A stretch of DNA of 55,390 bases. Source: Bacillota bacterium (GTDB lineage Bacteria > Bacillota > Clostridia > Acetivibrionales > DSM-1351). The stretch covers positions 1 to 55,390 of the forward strand of contig JAEWOH010000023.1 of NCBI GenBank assembly GCA_023460955.1. Reading direction: 5' to 3'. Positions 42,699-51,139 of the stretch are shown here, piece by piece; the stretch's first letter is position 1, and each line of letters starts with the position of its first letter. Both the position numbers and the translations under genes were made by a program. The notes below the pieces were generated by a model. It worked only from the letters and a program-made list of their open reading frames with translations, had not been told where the DNA came from and made no database searches.

Positions 42699-43556
42699 AT
42701 GAAAAAAAATCTGAATATTAGTAAAGCCTCCATTACTATAATTATATTGAATGCTATCGTTATACTTACTGTATTTTCGGCAGCAGCCTATGGTTTATCC
42801 CATGAAAGATTTATACCTGATTTATCAAAGAAAAGCATAAGCGTATTTCTACTGATATCCATTATCGTTGTTTCAATAAACAGCTTAGTAGTTATTTATG
42901 ACAGATATTCACTTAAGAGGGCAGATAATCGCTACGGAAACCTTAAAAGTTCAATTTCTCAGATAGAGTCTCTGAATAATACTTTAAGGGCTCAAAGACA
43001 CGACTTTCTGAATCAGCTTCAGGTATTGTACAGCCTTATGGAAATGAGTGAATACCAGGAAGCTAGGGACTATATTGAGAATATATACAAAGATATTTTA
43101 AAGGTAAGCAGGTTCTTAAAAACGTCCAGTCCTGCTGTAAATGCACTTTTGCAGGCTAAATTGCTGGCCTGTGAGAAAGAAGACATTGAGGTTGAACTGG
43201 CCGTATCTTCACAATTAAATGATTTAAAAATACCTGCATGGGAGTTGTGCAGGGTCCTGAGCAATCTAATCGACAACTCCATTTACGCTCTGAAAGAAAA
43301 AAAGGATACAAAGAAGCTATTTATTGAAATTTATCAGGATTTAAGGTCTATAGGATTTAAAATATCCAATAATGGTCCAGTTATAGAAGAAAGTAATATC
43401 GACAGAATATTTTTAGCCGGATTTACCACTAAGAATGATAAAGGAGAGGGTATGGGACTTGCCATTGTAAAAGAGATAGTAGAAAACAATGGGGGAACAA
43501 TAACACTTAATAGTACGCCGACAAATACTCTCTTTGAAATATCCATACCAAGATAG
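42699..43556 (+). CDS. Spo0B-type sensor histidine kinase
   Basis: 285 residues. Two membrane segments (about 12-32 and 46-66) with a short loop between them, then a coiled coil and the Spo0B/CitA-type alpha domain with phosphorylated His in LRAQRHDFLNQLQVLYSLMEM. The ATPase domain has the N box LSNLIDNSIYAL and G box NDKGEGMGLAIVKEIV. It lacks an extracellular sensor domain, so it probably senses the membrane or a partner. The LytTR regulator at 45573 is the likely cognate, separated by nfeD, floA and a small gene. Confidence 0.88.
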   Translation: MKKNLNISKASITIIILNAIVILTVFSAAAYGLSHERFIPDLSKKSISVFLLISIIVVSINSLVVIYDRYSLKRADNRYGNLKSSISQIESLNNTLRAQRHDFLNQLQVLYSLMEMSEYQEARDYIENIYKDILKVSRFLKTSSPAVNALLQAKLLACEKEDIEVELAVSSQLNDLKIPAWELCRVLSNLIDNSIYALKEKKDTKKLFIEIYQDLRSIGFKISNNGPVIEESNIDRIFLAGFTTKNDKGEGMGLAIVKEIVENNGGTITLNSTPTNTLFEISIPR

Positions 43557-43689
43557 ACAAACAAGGTTTACGACATATTGAACACTTATTTGTATTTTTT
43601 ATAGACTAATTCTTTAACAAAATATTAAACAGTTATAGAATTAAATGGAAATATATATTAATAAATTTCTATTTGGAGGTGATATAAAC

Positions 43690-44193
43690 ATGAGTGTAAT
43701 ATCATTATTAATAAATATTGATCCGGTTGCAGCAGTGTGCTTTATTGTAGGTTTGGCTCTGGTTATATTTGAAATGTTTCATCCAGGTCTTTCATTTCCA
43801 GGAATACTTGGAGGAATATTAATTATTGTTGGTGTCGTACTTACTGCAAAAACCTTGATGGATGTACTTATACTTGTGATTTTAGTGCTTGCCATTCTAG
43901 GGATAGCACTTACAATCGTAGTTCATTCGGCTACAAAAGGACACCTATCAAGAGTGCTCGTTTTGTCAGATTCACTTGATAAGGAAGTTAAAGACTCCAT
44001 AGCCGAGGATATGGAATATTTCATAGGTAAGGAAGGTATAACACTGACACCGCTTCGTCCGGCCGGTAGCACAGATTTCAATGGTGTAAGGCTTGATGTT
44101 ATATCCGATGGTGAATTCATTGAAAAAGGCAGACGTGTAGCAATAATTAGAATGGATGATCGGAAGTTTATTGTTAAAGAGGTCAATAGCTAA
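43690..44193 (+). CDS. NfeD-family membrane protein
   Basis: 167 residues from the ATG at 43690, behind TGGAGGTGA; the upstream in-frame part lacks a ribosome site. Three or four membrane segments (FIVGLALVIFEMFHPGLSFP, GILGGILIIVGVVL, ILVILVLAILGIALTIVV) are followed by a C-terminal OB-fold (GKEGITLTPLRPAGS ... DVISDGEFIEKGRRV). NfeD proteins partner with stomatin/flotillin proteins, here floA 103 bases downstream. Confidence 0.92.
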   Translation: MSVISLLINIDPVAAVCFIVGLALVIFEMFHPGLSFPGILGGILIIVGVVLTAKTLMDVLILVILVLAILGIALTIVVHSATKGHLSRVLVLSDSLDKEVKDSIAEDMEYFIGKEGITLTPLRPAGSTDFNGVRLDVISDGEFIEKGRRVAIIRMDDRKFIVKEVNS

Positions 44194-44217
44194 TAAATTA
44201 TTGACAGGTTATGTATT

Positions 44218-44249
44218 AGGTTACTTATAGGTAATATGTAAGGTAACCT
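44218..44249 (+). promoter_or_regulatory. Inverted repeat upstream of floA
   Basis: AGGTTAC (44218-44224) / GTAACCT (44243-44249) flank an AT-rich spacer, with TTGACA just before (44201-44206). Possibly an operator or hairpin controlling floA. Confidence 0.4.
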
Positions 44250-44296
44250 CGCTAAATGTTTTTTATTTAGATTTTTATTATGAGAGGATGATTTGT

Positions 44297-45292
44297 ATGG
44301 TTCAACTGGGTATTTACACCATAGTTGCAGTTATAGTAGTATTTGTTATTTTCTTCTTTAATTTTATTCCTGTGGGATTATGGATATCAGCTTTTGCGGC
44401 AAATGTACATGTAGGCATATTTACTTTAATAGGAATGAGGCTCAGAAGGGTGGTTCCCAAAAAGATAATCATTCCACTGATTAAATCGACCAAAGCGGGG
44501 TTAAGCCTTAATGTAAACCAACTGGAGGCTCATTATCTGGCAGGAGGTAATGTCGACAAGGTTATTGATGCACTTATTGCAGCGCACAGAGCTGATATGA
44601 ATCTGCCGTTTGAGAGAGCTGCAGCAATAGACCTGGCAGGTCGTGATGTGCTGGAAGCCGTTAAAATGAGTGTAAGCCCTAAAGTAATTGAAACACCAAG
44701 TGTTTCTGGAGTAGCCAAGGATGGTATTGAGCTTCTTGCAAAAGCCAGAGTTACTGTAAGGGCAAACCTTGACAGACTTATCGGAGGTGCAGGAGAAGCA
44801 ACAGTTCTGGCAAGAGTTGGAGAGGGTATAGTTACAACCGTAGGTACTGCAGCCTCGCATAAGGAAGTGCTTGAGAACCCTGACATGATTTCGAGAACAG
44901 TGCTGGCGAAAGGACTGGATGCAGGTACAGCTTTCCAAATACTCTCTATTGATATTGCGGATGTTGACGTAGGAAGAAATATAGGGGCACAGCTTCAGAG
45001 TCTGCAAGCTGAGGCAGATAAGAATATAGCCCAGGCTCGAGCAGAAGAAAGAAGAGCTATGGCAGTAGCAAAGGAACAAGAAATGAAGGCAGTGGTACAG
45101 GAGAAGAGGGCAAAAGTAGTCGAAGCTGAAGCAGAGATCCCATTGGCTATGGCAGAAGCCTTAAAGTTGGGGAAGATTGGGGTAATGGATTACTATAATA
45201 TGCAAAATCTTATATCCGATACGCAAATGAGGGATGCCATTTCAAGAGTAGGTAAACCAGATGTTCCCGAGGCCAGTGAGAGAAAATTATAG
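44297..45292 (+). CDS. floA: Flotillin-like protein FloA
   Basis: 331 residues from the ATG at 44297; the ATG nine bases earlier sits too close to GAGAGG. An N-terminal membrane-embedded segment (IYTIVAVIVVFVIFFFNFIPVGLWISA) precedes an SPFH/band-7 domain and a long coiled coil rich in Ala/Glu/Arg (QAEADKNIAQARAEERRAMA). FloA assembles into functional membrane microdomains that organise signalling and secretion proteins. Its place inside a kinase-regulator gene pair fits that scaffolding role. Confidence 0.95.
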   Translation: MVQLGIYTIVAVIVVFVIFFFNFIPVGLWISAFAANVHVGIFTLIGMRLRRVVPKKIIIPLIKSTKAGLSLNVNQLEAHYLAGGNVDKVIDALIAAHRADMNLPFERAAAIDLAGRDVLEAVKMSVSPKVIETPSVSGVAKDGIELLAKARVTVRANLDRLIGGAGEATVLARVGEGIVTTVGTAASHKEVLENPDMISRTVLAKGLDAGTAFQILSIDIADVDVGRNIGAQLQSLQAEADKNIAQARAEERRAMAVAKEQEMKAVVQEKRAKVVEAEAEIPLAMAEALKLGKIGVMDYYNMQNLISDTQMRDAISRVGKPDVPEASERKL

Positions 45293-45312
45293 AAGAACGG
45301 AGCTGATGTTCC

Positions 45313-45576
45313 ATGAAGGATAGAATTTCTGAGAAAGATAAAACAATGAAAACTAATATTAAGAAAGACAATAGTATTACGGAAGAATTCAGAAAAGTAA
45401 TAGCAGACGGTACTAAACGATCAAAGATAAGCAGTACTTCGAAGTTTAACGGAAACGAAAATGATAATAATATACTCGATAACGCTTTTAAGGACTTAAG
45501 TCAGGAAAGTCTCGTGCAGGGAATGATTTTTTCTGAGATATTTGGTCAGCCGAAATGTAAAAGGAGAGGCTGGTGA
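45313..45576 (+). CDS. Hypothetical charged small protein
   Basis: 87 residues, highly charged (Lys, Glu, Asp, Asn), no membrane segment and no recognised domain; it ends QPKCKRRGW. The ribosome site is weak (CGGAG, 11 bases away). The stop overlaps the start of the LytTR regulator as GTGA, which argues that the frame is translated. Confidence 0.6.
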   Translation: MKDRISEKDKTMKTNIKKDNSITEEFRKVIADGTKRSKISSTSKFNGNENDNNILDNAFKDLSQESLVQGMIFSEIFGQPKCKRRGW

Positions 45577-46331
45577 TTCCTCTGGAACATAAGGTGTTAA
45601 TCGTTGATGATGACTCAGGTATGAGGCTGATTCTTAGGAAGATGCTGGAGCAAACAGCCGGTTTTGTGTTGGCAGGTGAGGCTGAAAATGGACAGGAGGC
45701 GGTCGGAATGGCCGTTTCCTGTCATCCCGACGTAATTTTTATGGATGCTGAAATGCCGGTTATGAATGGGATTGATGCAGCTAAAAAAATATTCGATATC
45801 CTTCCGAAGACCATTTTCATCTTTGCCACAGCCCACGAAGAATATATGTCAGATGCTTTTGAATTATATGCTTTTGATTACCTTTTGAAGCCATTCAAAA
45901 TTAATAGAGTCAAGCAGACTCTAAATAGGATTAACGACATTGGTAAAGTGTGGGAACCAACTAGAATGAATAATATTTTCAAACATGATAAAGGTCTGGA
46001 AAGGTTGTTAATTCGAAATAAGGAAGGTATAAGTTTTGTAGATTTGAAAGATATTATACTTATACAAAGAGAAGACAGAAGTACAGTAGTCTATACAAAG
46101 CATGATAAATATGTAACATCAGAGGGCTTGAGTGAAATTGAAGAGCGTTTGGATAAGACTTTATTTTTCAGAAGCCATAAGTCATATATAATAAATATCT
46201 CTATGATAAAGAAAATTGAAGCCTATGGCAGATGGACCTATTTGGTTAGATTTAAGGACAGTGACAGGGACGCCCTTCTGACATACGAAAGATATGGCGT
46301 TTTAGAGGAATTCTTTAGTTCAAATATTTGA
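45573..46331 (+). CDS. LytTR-family response regulator
   Basis: 252 residues from the GTG at 45573, spaced from AAGGAGAGG. Receiver domain with VLIVDDDSG, phosphoacceptor Asp in DVIFMDAEMPVMNG and the Lys in LLKPFK; then a LytTR DNA-binding domain (LLIRNKEGISFVDLKDIILIQ, FFRSHKSYIINISMI, LTYERYG). These regulators pair with Spo0B-type kinases such as the one at 42699. Targets unknown. Confidence 0.93.
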   Translation: MIPLEHKVLIVDDDSGMRLILRKMLEQTAGFVLAGEAENGQEAVGMAVSCHPDVIFMDAEMPVMNGIDAAKKIFDILPKTIFIFATAHEEYMSDAFELYAFDYLLKPFKINRVKQTLNRINDIGKVWEPTRMNNIFKHDKGLERLLIRNKEGISFVDLKDIILIQREDRSTVVYTKHDKYVTSEGLSEIEERLDKTLFFRSHKSYIINISMIKKIEAYGRWTYLVRFKDSDRDALLTYERYGVLEEFFSSNI

Positions 46332-46365
46332 AAAATATTTAGTTAAAAAAAGATAAAAAAATAGC

Positions 46366-46394
46366 TTGACTTTTTGTACATCCCCCGTTACAAT
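46366..46394 (+). promoter_or_regulatory. Promoter of tRNA-Glu/tRNA-Asp unit
   Basis: TTGACT (46366-46371), a 17-base spacer and TACAAT (46389-46394). The leader contains a GC stem GTCGGC/GCCGAC at about 46405-46424. Confidence 0.8.
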
Positions 46395-46434
46395 ATACTT
46401 TGTCAGTCGGCGAACGGAGCCGACGGTTAAGTAA

Positions 46435-46509
46435 GGCCCATTGGTCAAGTGGTTAAGACACCGCCCTTTCACGGCGATAACAGGGGTTCGAGTCCCCTAT
46501 GGGTCACCA
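46435..46509 (+). tRNA. tRNA-Glu (anticodon TTC)
   Basis: A 75-base cloverleaf: acceptor GGCCCAT/ATGGGTC, anticodon loop CTTTCAC with TTC, T-arm GGGGTTCGAGTCCCC, encoded CCA. Its 3' end is duplicated 189 bases downstream. Confidence 0.97.
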
Positions 46510-46699
46510 TAAATAATGAGATTCCATATGTTCATTGTAAAATGAAATTGGACTCGAACCCGGGAGGGCGCGAACGGTTAAGAAATGACCTGAATGGTCA
46601 TTTCAAGTGAGCGTAGGAGCCCGGCACCGTAAGCTAAGCGAGCGGTGGGCGACGTCTTTAGCAGGCGTAGCATGCGGCGAGTCCCCTATGGGTCACCAT
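46489..46699 (+). other. GC-rich insert flanked by 22-bp duplication of the tRNA-Glu 3' end
   Basis: The last 22 bases of tRNA-Glu, from the T-loop through CCA plus one base (46489-46510), recur exactly at 46678-46699. Between them lie 167 bases, the second part visibly richer in GC than its surroundings, with a perfect 9-bp hairpin GAAATGACC/GGTCATTTC (about 46583-46605), a GCCC...CACCG/CGGTG...GGGC stem, and GGACTCGAACCC (about 46551-46562), which is the inverse complement of the tRNA T-arm GGGTTCGAGTCC. No ORF is convincing. T-loop-to-3'-end duplications are typical of tRNA attachment sites for site-specific integration. Confidence 0.75.
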
Positions 46700-46704
46700 T
46701 AAAT

Positions 46705-46781
46705 GGCCCGGTAGTTCAGTTGGTTAGAATGCCAGCCTGTCACGCTGGAGGTCGACGGTTCGAGCCCGTTCCGGGTCGCCA
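46705..46781 (+). tRNA. tRNA-Asp (anticodon GTC)
   Basis: A 77-base cloverleaf: acceptor GGCCCGG/CCGGGTC, anticodon loop CTGTCAC with GTC, T-arm with GGTTCGAGCC, encoded CCA. Confidence 0.97.
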
Positions 46782-46783
46782 TT

Positions 46784-46828
46784 AAAAAAGAAGAAGTAGC
46801 TTTGAATAAAGCTACTTCTTCTTTTTTT
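46784..46828 (+). terminator. Terminator of the tRNA-Glu/Asp unit
   Basis: A near-perfect stem of about 20 bp (AAAAGAAGAAGTAGCTTT with AAAGCTACTTCTTCTTTT), ending in a T-run. Confidence 0.92.
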
Positions 46829-46997
46829 GTTTTTAACTTATTTATTATAAACAACAATTTTGGTATTGCCTTTTACAATTTATAAAAGTCCGTTTATGTA
46901 AAAAAGGTTCCATGCAAAATTAGGTTACATATAAAATGTTCAATGGTTGAATATAGAGATAAGACTAAATTTAAGACTTATAAGGATGGTGTCTACT

Positions 46998-48302
46998 TTG
47001 CTATCTAAAATCAAGCTTTTTTCATTAAGTTTAATTGTTTGTTTAGCCATTAATGGCTTAACCTGTCATGCTTATACTGCACAAACTATAAATAATGTTC
47101 AGGATGAGGATAAAGTTCATTATGAGCCTAAGAAACCACCTGAGAAGTCTATAGAAGAATTATACCAAGATGTTTTTATGATGATGCTTTTACCTTATAT
47201 TCAAAAAGAAGTGGACAATTATTATGAGAAAAATACAGGTTATTCACCATCAGTAGACCCATGGATGATAGATTTATTAAGTATTGAAAGACCATATGGC
47301 TACAGGTCTTTTACATTTATTATGAAGTTAGAGGTAACCCCTTATTTAGGAGCACATAATACAATAGGGGTTGACCATATTACCATTAGAGTTTCATATG
47401 ATAAAGTAGAAATTCTTAAATATGAGCATATTAAGGATTTCCCTATTCCACCTTGGTTACAGAGGAAGAGTAATAGTTTAGAAAAAGGAGTGTTTAGCTT
47501 TAATAGAAGTAAAACTATAGAAATTTTTGATATTGGTAAAGAGAGTGTAATTAAAAAAGTATTAACTGATAATTTTGTACAAAAGGAAGCTGAAAACTGT
47601 TTAAAAGCATTAACAAATATATATCCCAGATATAATCCTATTCCTGACAAGGGTATTATTATTAAAATCCCATTAAACCCTTCTGTTGAAGTGAAAAATG
47701 CCTGGATGGAAGACAAAGTAGATGAACTAAATATCATATACTCTAAAGAAAATGAACCAATACTAATGGTATTTGAGAACAATAAAACTCCTGTGTTTTT
47801 TGAGTTTCAGTATGACACTATAGGATTATTAAGAAAACTGAATTTAATCCAATGGCAAACCGGCAACATACCAAGCAACACATCTTTTATGGAAGGTAAC
47901 TTAACCCAAAAAGTTAATACAAAGTTATATTCAATAAAAGTTCCAAGTAAATGGAAAGTTAAGACAGATGGGATTGAAGCAGAATTCTATATAAATGATA
48001 AAAAGGTTGGAGATGTTGCTAGGTATGGATATTTAACCTATGGAAACCACTATGAAGTACTAGATGAAAAGCATCTGCAGGGATTTTCTACGGATGTACT
48101 GATGGTTAAGCTGGCAAGAAGCTTGCCTGCTGCTGCCAATGATGACACGATTACTGAAGAACTACATTTTTATTTACCAACAATAATCAGCAGTGAAAAA
48201 CTCAAATATGGCTATAAGGAAGTTTATGATATCAGTTTTTTTACAGAGTTTGTGCAGGAGGATACTGCTTTAGAAATTGTCAAGACATTCAAATATAAAT
48301 AA
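46998..48302 (+). CDS. Secreted DUF3888-like protein
   Basis: 434 residues from a TTG at 46998, spaced from AAGGATGGTG; an ATG at 46986 lies inside that site. The first 25-30 residues (MLSKIKLFSLSLIVCLAING...) are a signal peptide. KSIEELYQDVFMMMLLPYI and the next 120 residues match DUF3888, a domain of unknown function in spore-formers. The C-terminal half (FYINDKKVGDVARYGYLTY, STDVLMVKLARSLP) has no family I recognise. It is alone between tRNA clusters. Confidence 0.75.
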   Translation: MLSKIKLFSLSLIVCLAINGLTCHAYTAQTINNVQDEDKVHYEPKKPPEKSIEELYQDVFMMMLLPYIQKEVDNYYEKNTGYSPSVDPWMIDLLSIERPYGYRSFTFIMKLEVTPYLGAHNTIGVDHITIRVSYDKVEILKYEHIKDFPIPPWLQRKSNSLEKGVFSFNRSKTIEIFDIGKESVIKKVLTDNFVQKEAENCLKALTNIYPRYNPIPDKGIIIKIPLNPSVEVKNAWMEDKVDELNIIYSKENEPILMVFENNKTPVFFEFQYDTIGLLRKLNLIQWQTGNIPSNTSFMEGNLTQKVNTKLYSIKVPSKWKVKTDGIEAEFYINDKKVGDVARYGYLTYGNHYEVLDEKHLQGFSTDVLMVKLARSLPAAANDDTITEELHFYLPTIISSEKLKYGYKEVYDISFFTEFVQEDTALEIVKTFKYK

Positions 48303-48426
48303 GAGAAATTATACCGACATGTGGAAATCAATTAATCACTTTTAATGTATCAAAAAGAGTAAATAGGGGAGTAATAAAAAGTGAATAAGCAGAGGAAATT
48401 TCTTTTAAAAAAATTTAAAAATGTTG

Positions 48427-48456
48427 TTGACACTATAGCAAAAGCCGTGTTATTAT
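48427..48456 (+). promoter_or_regulatory. Promoter of tRNA-Thr/tRNA-Tyr unit
   Basis: Consensus TTGACA (48427-48432), an 18-base spacer and TATTAT (48451-48456), 63 bases before tRNA-Thr. Confidence 0.82.
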
Positions 48457-48519
48457 ATACAAGCAGTTTGGAAATCAGCTGTTTGTAACAACTGATAATC
48501 ATCTGCAAAGTTTATATGT

Positions 48520-48595
48520 GCTGGTGTAGCTCAGCAGGTAGAGCAGCTGACTTGTAATCAGCAGGTCGGGGGTTCAATTCCGTCCGCCAGCTCCA
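48520..48595 (+). tRNA. tRNA-Thr (anticodon TGT)
   Basis: A 76-base cloverleaf: acceptor GCTGGTG/CGCCAGC (one G-U), anticodon loop CTTGTAA with TGT, T-arm with GGTTCAATTC, encoded CCA. Confidence 0.97.
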
Positions 48596-48598
48596 TAT

Positions 48599-48683
48599 GG
48601 AGGGGTTCCCGAGTGGCCAAAGGGGGCAGACTGTAAATCTGTTGTCAGTGACTTCGATGGTTCGAATCCATCTCCCTCCACCA
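48599..48683 (+). tRNA. tRNA-Tyr (anticodon GTA)
   Basis: An 85-base class II tRNA: acceptor GGAGGGG/TCCCTCC, anticodon loop CTGTAAA with GTA, long variable arm, T-arm GGTTCGAATCC, encoded CCA. Three bases after tRNA-Thr. Confidence 0.97.
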
Positions 48684-48685
48684 CA

Positions 48686-48727
48686 AAGCCTTGTGCATTC
48701 GCGATTAACGCTGTGCGCAGGGTTTTT
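48686..48727 (+). terminator. Terminator of tRNA-Thr/Tyr unit
   Basis: CCTTGTGC pairs with GTGCGCAGG (one bulge) around a loop of about 15 bases, followed by TTTTT. Confidence 0.7.
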
Positions 48728-48752
48728 ATCTTTTTACAGCAGAATATAAATT

Positions 48753-48794
48753 AAGACCCGTATTAGATTAAATTAAATCTAATACGGGTCTTTT
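48753..48794. terminator. Bidirectional terminator between tRNA-Tyr and the mannosyltransferase gene
   Basis: A near-perfect palindrome (AAGACCCGTATTAGATT with AATCTAATACGGGTCTT) with a short AT loop and T-run; it ends four bases before the stop codon of the minus-strand gene. Confidence 0.88.
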
Positions 48795-48798
48795 CTGA

Positions 48799-50802
48799 TC
48801 AATACCTGAAGCTCCAACTGGGGAACCACTCAAGGAAGGTTGCATACCACCTTGGAACAATAACTCCGGAAAGAATAGGGTAAAACATTACAAATAGTAG
48901 GGCAGTTAAAATCAGATAGATATATACAATTTTTCTTGCAGTTTTTCCGAATTCGCAAAATATCTTCAGTAGGTAAACCATAATGATAATTATAAACGGT
49001 ACGACAGAGAAGTAATGATAAATAAAAGCCATTCTTCGTACAACCATCCACGGAATATATTGAAATAATGCTCCGAATATGGGTACTATCATATATTTGT
49101 CTTTTCTTCTGATAGCTAAAATTATTCCGACAATAAGAGCAGGTATACTAAACCACCATATTAAAGGATTGCCCATACAAACTATACTTGAGGTGAGACC
49201 CTCGGCTGCCAGTGCTTTAGAACCATAGAACCATATAGGTTTCGTCATAATCGGCCAACCCCACCAGGGAGAGGAATAAGAATGCTTAATATTTAATTCA
49301 TTATGAAAGCTATACATATGAGCCTGATTGTTAAAAAATTCCTTCACGCCGTTGCCCGGAACCAACATTATTGACGTATATGAAGCAAAGTAAATCACAG
49401 CCGGTATAATCAAGAAGAATACAATACATGCTAAAGCTGTTTTAATAAAGTATCTGCTCCAGAATTTATTAAACAAATCAGAGGAAAGTCCATATTTTCT
49501 GTAAGCTGTGTAACAAGTTATTTCATCAAGCTTTGCAATGATAAAAATGAGCATTAATCCAACTGCTCCATACATGGCAATCCATTTTGTAGCAGTTCCA
49601 ATCCCCAGCATTAAACCACATAGGAACAATGGAACCAGTGATTTCTTTAAACCTATCTTATAGGGCTTACGAATGAAGTAATCGTATATAAAGTAATACA
49701 TGAGGATTACAAAGAAAGTTACATATACATCTATAGTAGAAATTCTTGTTTGAACAAAATGCATAAAGTCAAACATCATAAGAAATGCTGTACAAAATGC
49801 AAAGAATCTTTTTTTAAATACCTTCAATCCAAAGAGGTACATAATAGGAACCATGGCCACACCAAAAAGTGTACCAACAATTCTCCAGCCAAATGGATTT
49901 ACTCCAAAAACTAACATTCCCAGCATAACAAAATACTTACCCAAAGGTGGGTGAGTTCTTTCAAAGGGAATTATTTCATATATAAAATCCAGTGCAGTTC
50001 TAGGGTAAAATACTTCATCAAAATATGTATTCGTGTCTGATAAAGTATAGAAATCTACCGTATCCTGCTCATCAATCAAATTTGATAATTTATATGGTTT
50101 GTGATCAGGACTTTCAATTTTAGCCTGAGTGTTTGTAGATTCTGTATTTGAGGAGGCGGAAGTAATACTTTTTATATTAAGAGGTTTTGTAGAGCCCTTT
50201 TCAAAAACCGCAATTTCATTTATTGCAGCTCCGGGAGCATTGGCAACAATCTTTATTTTACTTGTTTTAAACTCTTTGGTAGAAACTTTCCAAGAGTAAA
50301 AGCCTGTTTTATCTAGCGCTTCTGAATTCCAATAAGTATCATAATCACTCAGATACATAATATTGAATTTAACATTGTCATACTTCTCGTGGTTATATCC
50401 CTGATAAAGCATTACCTTTGATACTTCAACCTTCCTGCCCAGATCAACGATGAAACCATCATCTTTGGCCGCCGGAGCCCAAGGAGTTTCTGGAACATTT
50501 GTGCCTCCGAGATTATATAGTGCCGGAATTGCATAGAATAATGTCATGACCAGCATAATTATTACATCTTTTTTAGTAAGCTTAAATAGTGGCTTTGCAT
50601 CCTCTTCAGTGTCCAGTAATTCAGACTCTGATATAATAAAGGAACCGTTCTTAATACCTTTTATCCTTATAAACCACCATACAGCTATTATTAGCAATGA
50701 TAATAAAGTGATACTCAACATCATAGTTGCAAAACCGGGCATGTGGATATTTGAAAAGAAATTTGATATTTGATTAAAAAAGTTAGAAGAATTGTTCTTC
50801 AA
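48799..50802 (-). CDS. Protein O-mannosyltransferase-like membrane glycosyltransferase with discoidin-like insert
   Basis: 667 residues from a TTG at 50802, spaced from GGAGGACAA. About twelve membrane segments; the catalytic first-loop motif FDEVFYPRTALDFI and ERTHPPLGK place it in the PMT/ArnT-like GT-C family, which transfers mannose from polyprenyl phosphate to secreted proteins. Between the second membrane segment and that motif lies an extra domain of about 150 residues (WAPAAKDDGFIVDLG, VMLYQGYN, IKIVANAPGAAINEIAVFE) resembling a discoidin/F5-8 beta-sandwich. Monocistronic. Plausibly glycosylates exported proteins, possibly including cellulases, but no substrate is shown. Confidence 0.85.
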   Translation of the reverse strand: MKNNSSNFFNQISNFFSNIHMPGFATMMLSITLLSLLIIAVWWFIRIKGIKNGSFIISESELLDTEEDAKPLFKLTKKDVIIMLVMTLFYAIPALYNLGGTNVPETPWAPAAKDDGFIVDLGRKVEVSKVMLYQGYNHEKYDNVKFNIMYLSDYDTYWNSEALDKTGFYSWKVSTKEFKTSKIKIVANAPGAAINEIAVFEKGSTKPLNIKSITSASSNTESTNTQAKIESPDHKPYKLSNLIDEQDTVDFYTLSDTNTYFDEVFYPRTALDFIYEIIPFERTHPPLGKYFVMLGMLVFGVNPFGWRIVGTLFGVAMVPIMYLFGLKVFKKRFFAFCTAFLMMFDFMHFVQTRISTIDVYVTFFVILMYYFIYDYFIRKPYKIGLKKSLVPLFLCGLMLGIGTATKWIAMYGAVGLMLIFIIAKLDEITCYTAYRKYGLSSDLFNKFWSRYFIKTALACIVFFLIIPAVIYFASYTSIMLVPGNGVKEFFNNQAHMYSFHNELNIKHSYSSPWWGWPIMTKPIWFYGSKALAAEGLTSSIVCMGNPLIWWFSIPALIVGIILAIRRKDKYMIVPIFGALFQYIPWMVVRRMAFIYHYFSVVPFIIIIMVYLLKIFCEFGKTARKIVYIYLILTALLFVMFYPILSGVIVPRWYATFLEWFPSWSFRY

Positions 50803-50924
50803 GGTTGTCCTCCATGACCTGCATACGAATACAGAACATGTTTTATTCGGGCATAAAGTATTGGTGAGCCGTCATATTGAACAAGCATGTCAACAGTACC
50901 GGTAGCAGAAAAAGTTTTAAAGTA

Positions 50925-50953
50925 ATTATAATATAGTATTAATTACAATACAA
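50925..50953 (-). promoter_or_regulatory. Promoter of the mannosyltransferase-like gene
   Basis: On the minus strand TTGTAT (50948-50953), a 17-base spacer and TATAAT (50925-50930), about 120 bases before the start. Confidence 0.65.
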
Positions 50954-51009
50954 TTAATAATGCTAAACTTATGAAATATTGCTATTCTTAACCATATTTA
51001 TTATTGACT

Positions 51010-51139
51010 ATTATTGTTCAGCATATTCGCCTGGTATTTCATGTCGGGCAATGTTATTATCCTCAAAAAGTTTGAAAGAGCACTAAGCTTTTTTGCAGTA
51101 ATAACGGCTAAGGAAGATTATTGTGCCGCATATTCGCCT
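51010..51139 (+). repeat. Duplicated 23-bp element upstream of dapF
   Basis: ATTATTGT-NNN-GCATATTCGCCT occurs at 51010-51032 and again at 51117-51139, 20 of 23 bases identical, exactly 107 bases apart. The second copy runs into the dapF promoter and forms GCCGCA/TGCGGC with its -35 region. Confidence 0.75.

Noticed and set aside
44501..45079. 192-codon minus-strand frame inside floA
   Set aside because: Antisense shadow of a well-supported gene; Cys/Ser/Tyr-rich translation with no domain.
46530..46680. A further tRNA gene or tRNA intron between tRNA-Glu and tRNA-Asp
   Set aside because: Only a 3' tRNA fragment and an inverted T-arm are present; no acceptor, D-arm or anticodon arm can be assembled.
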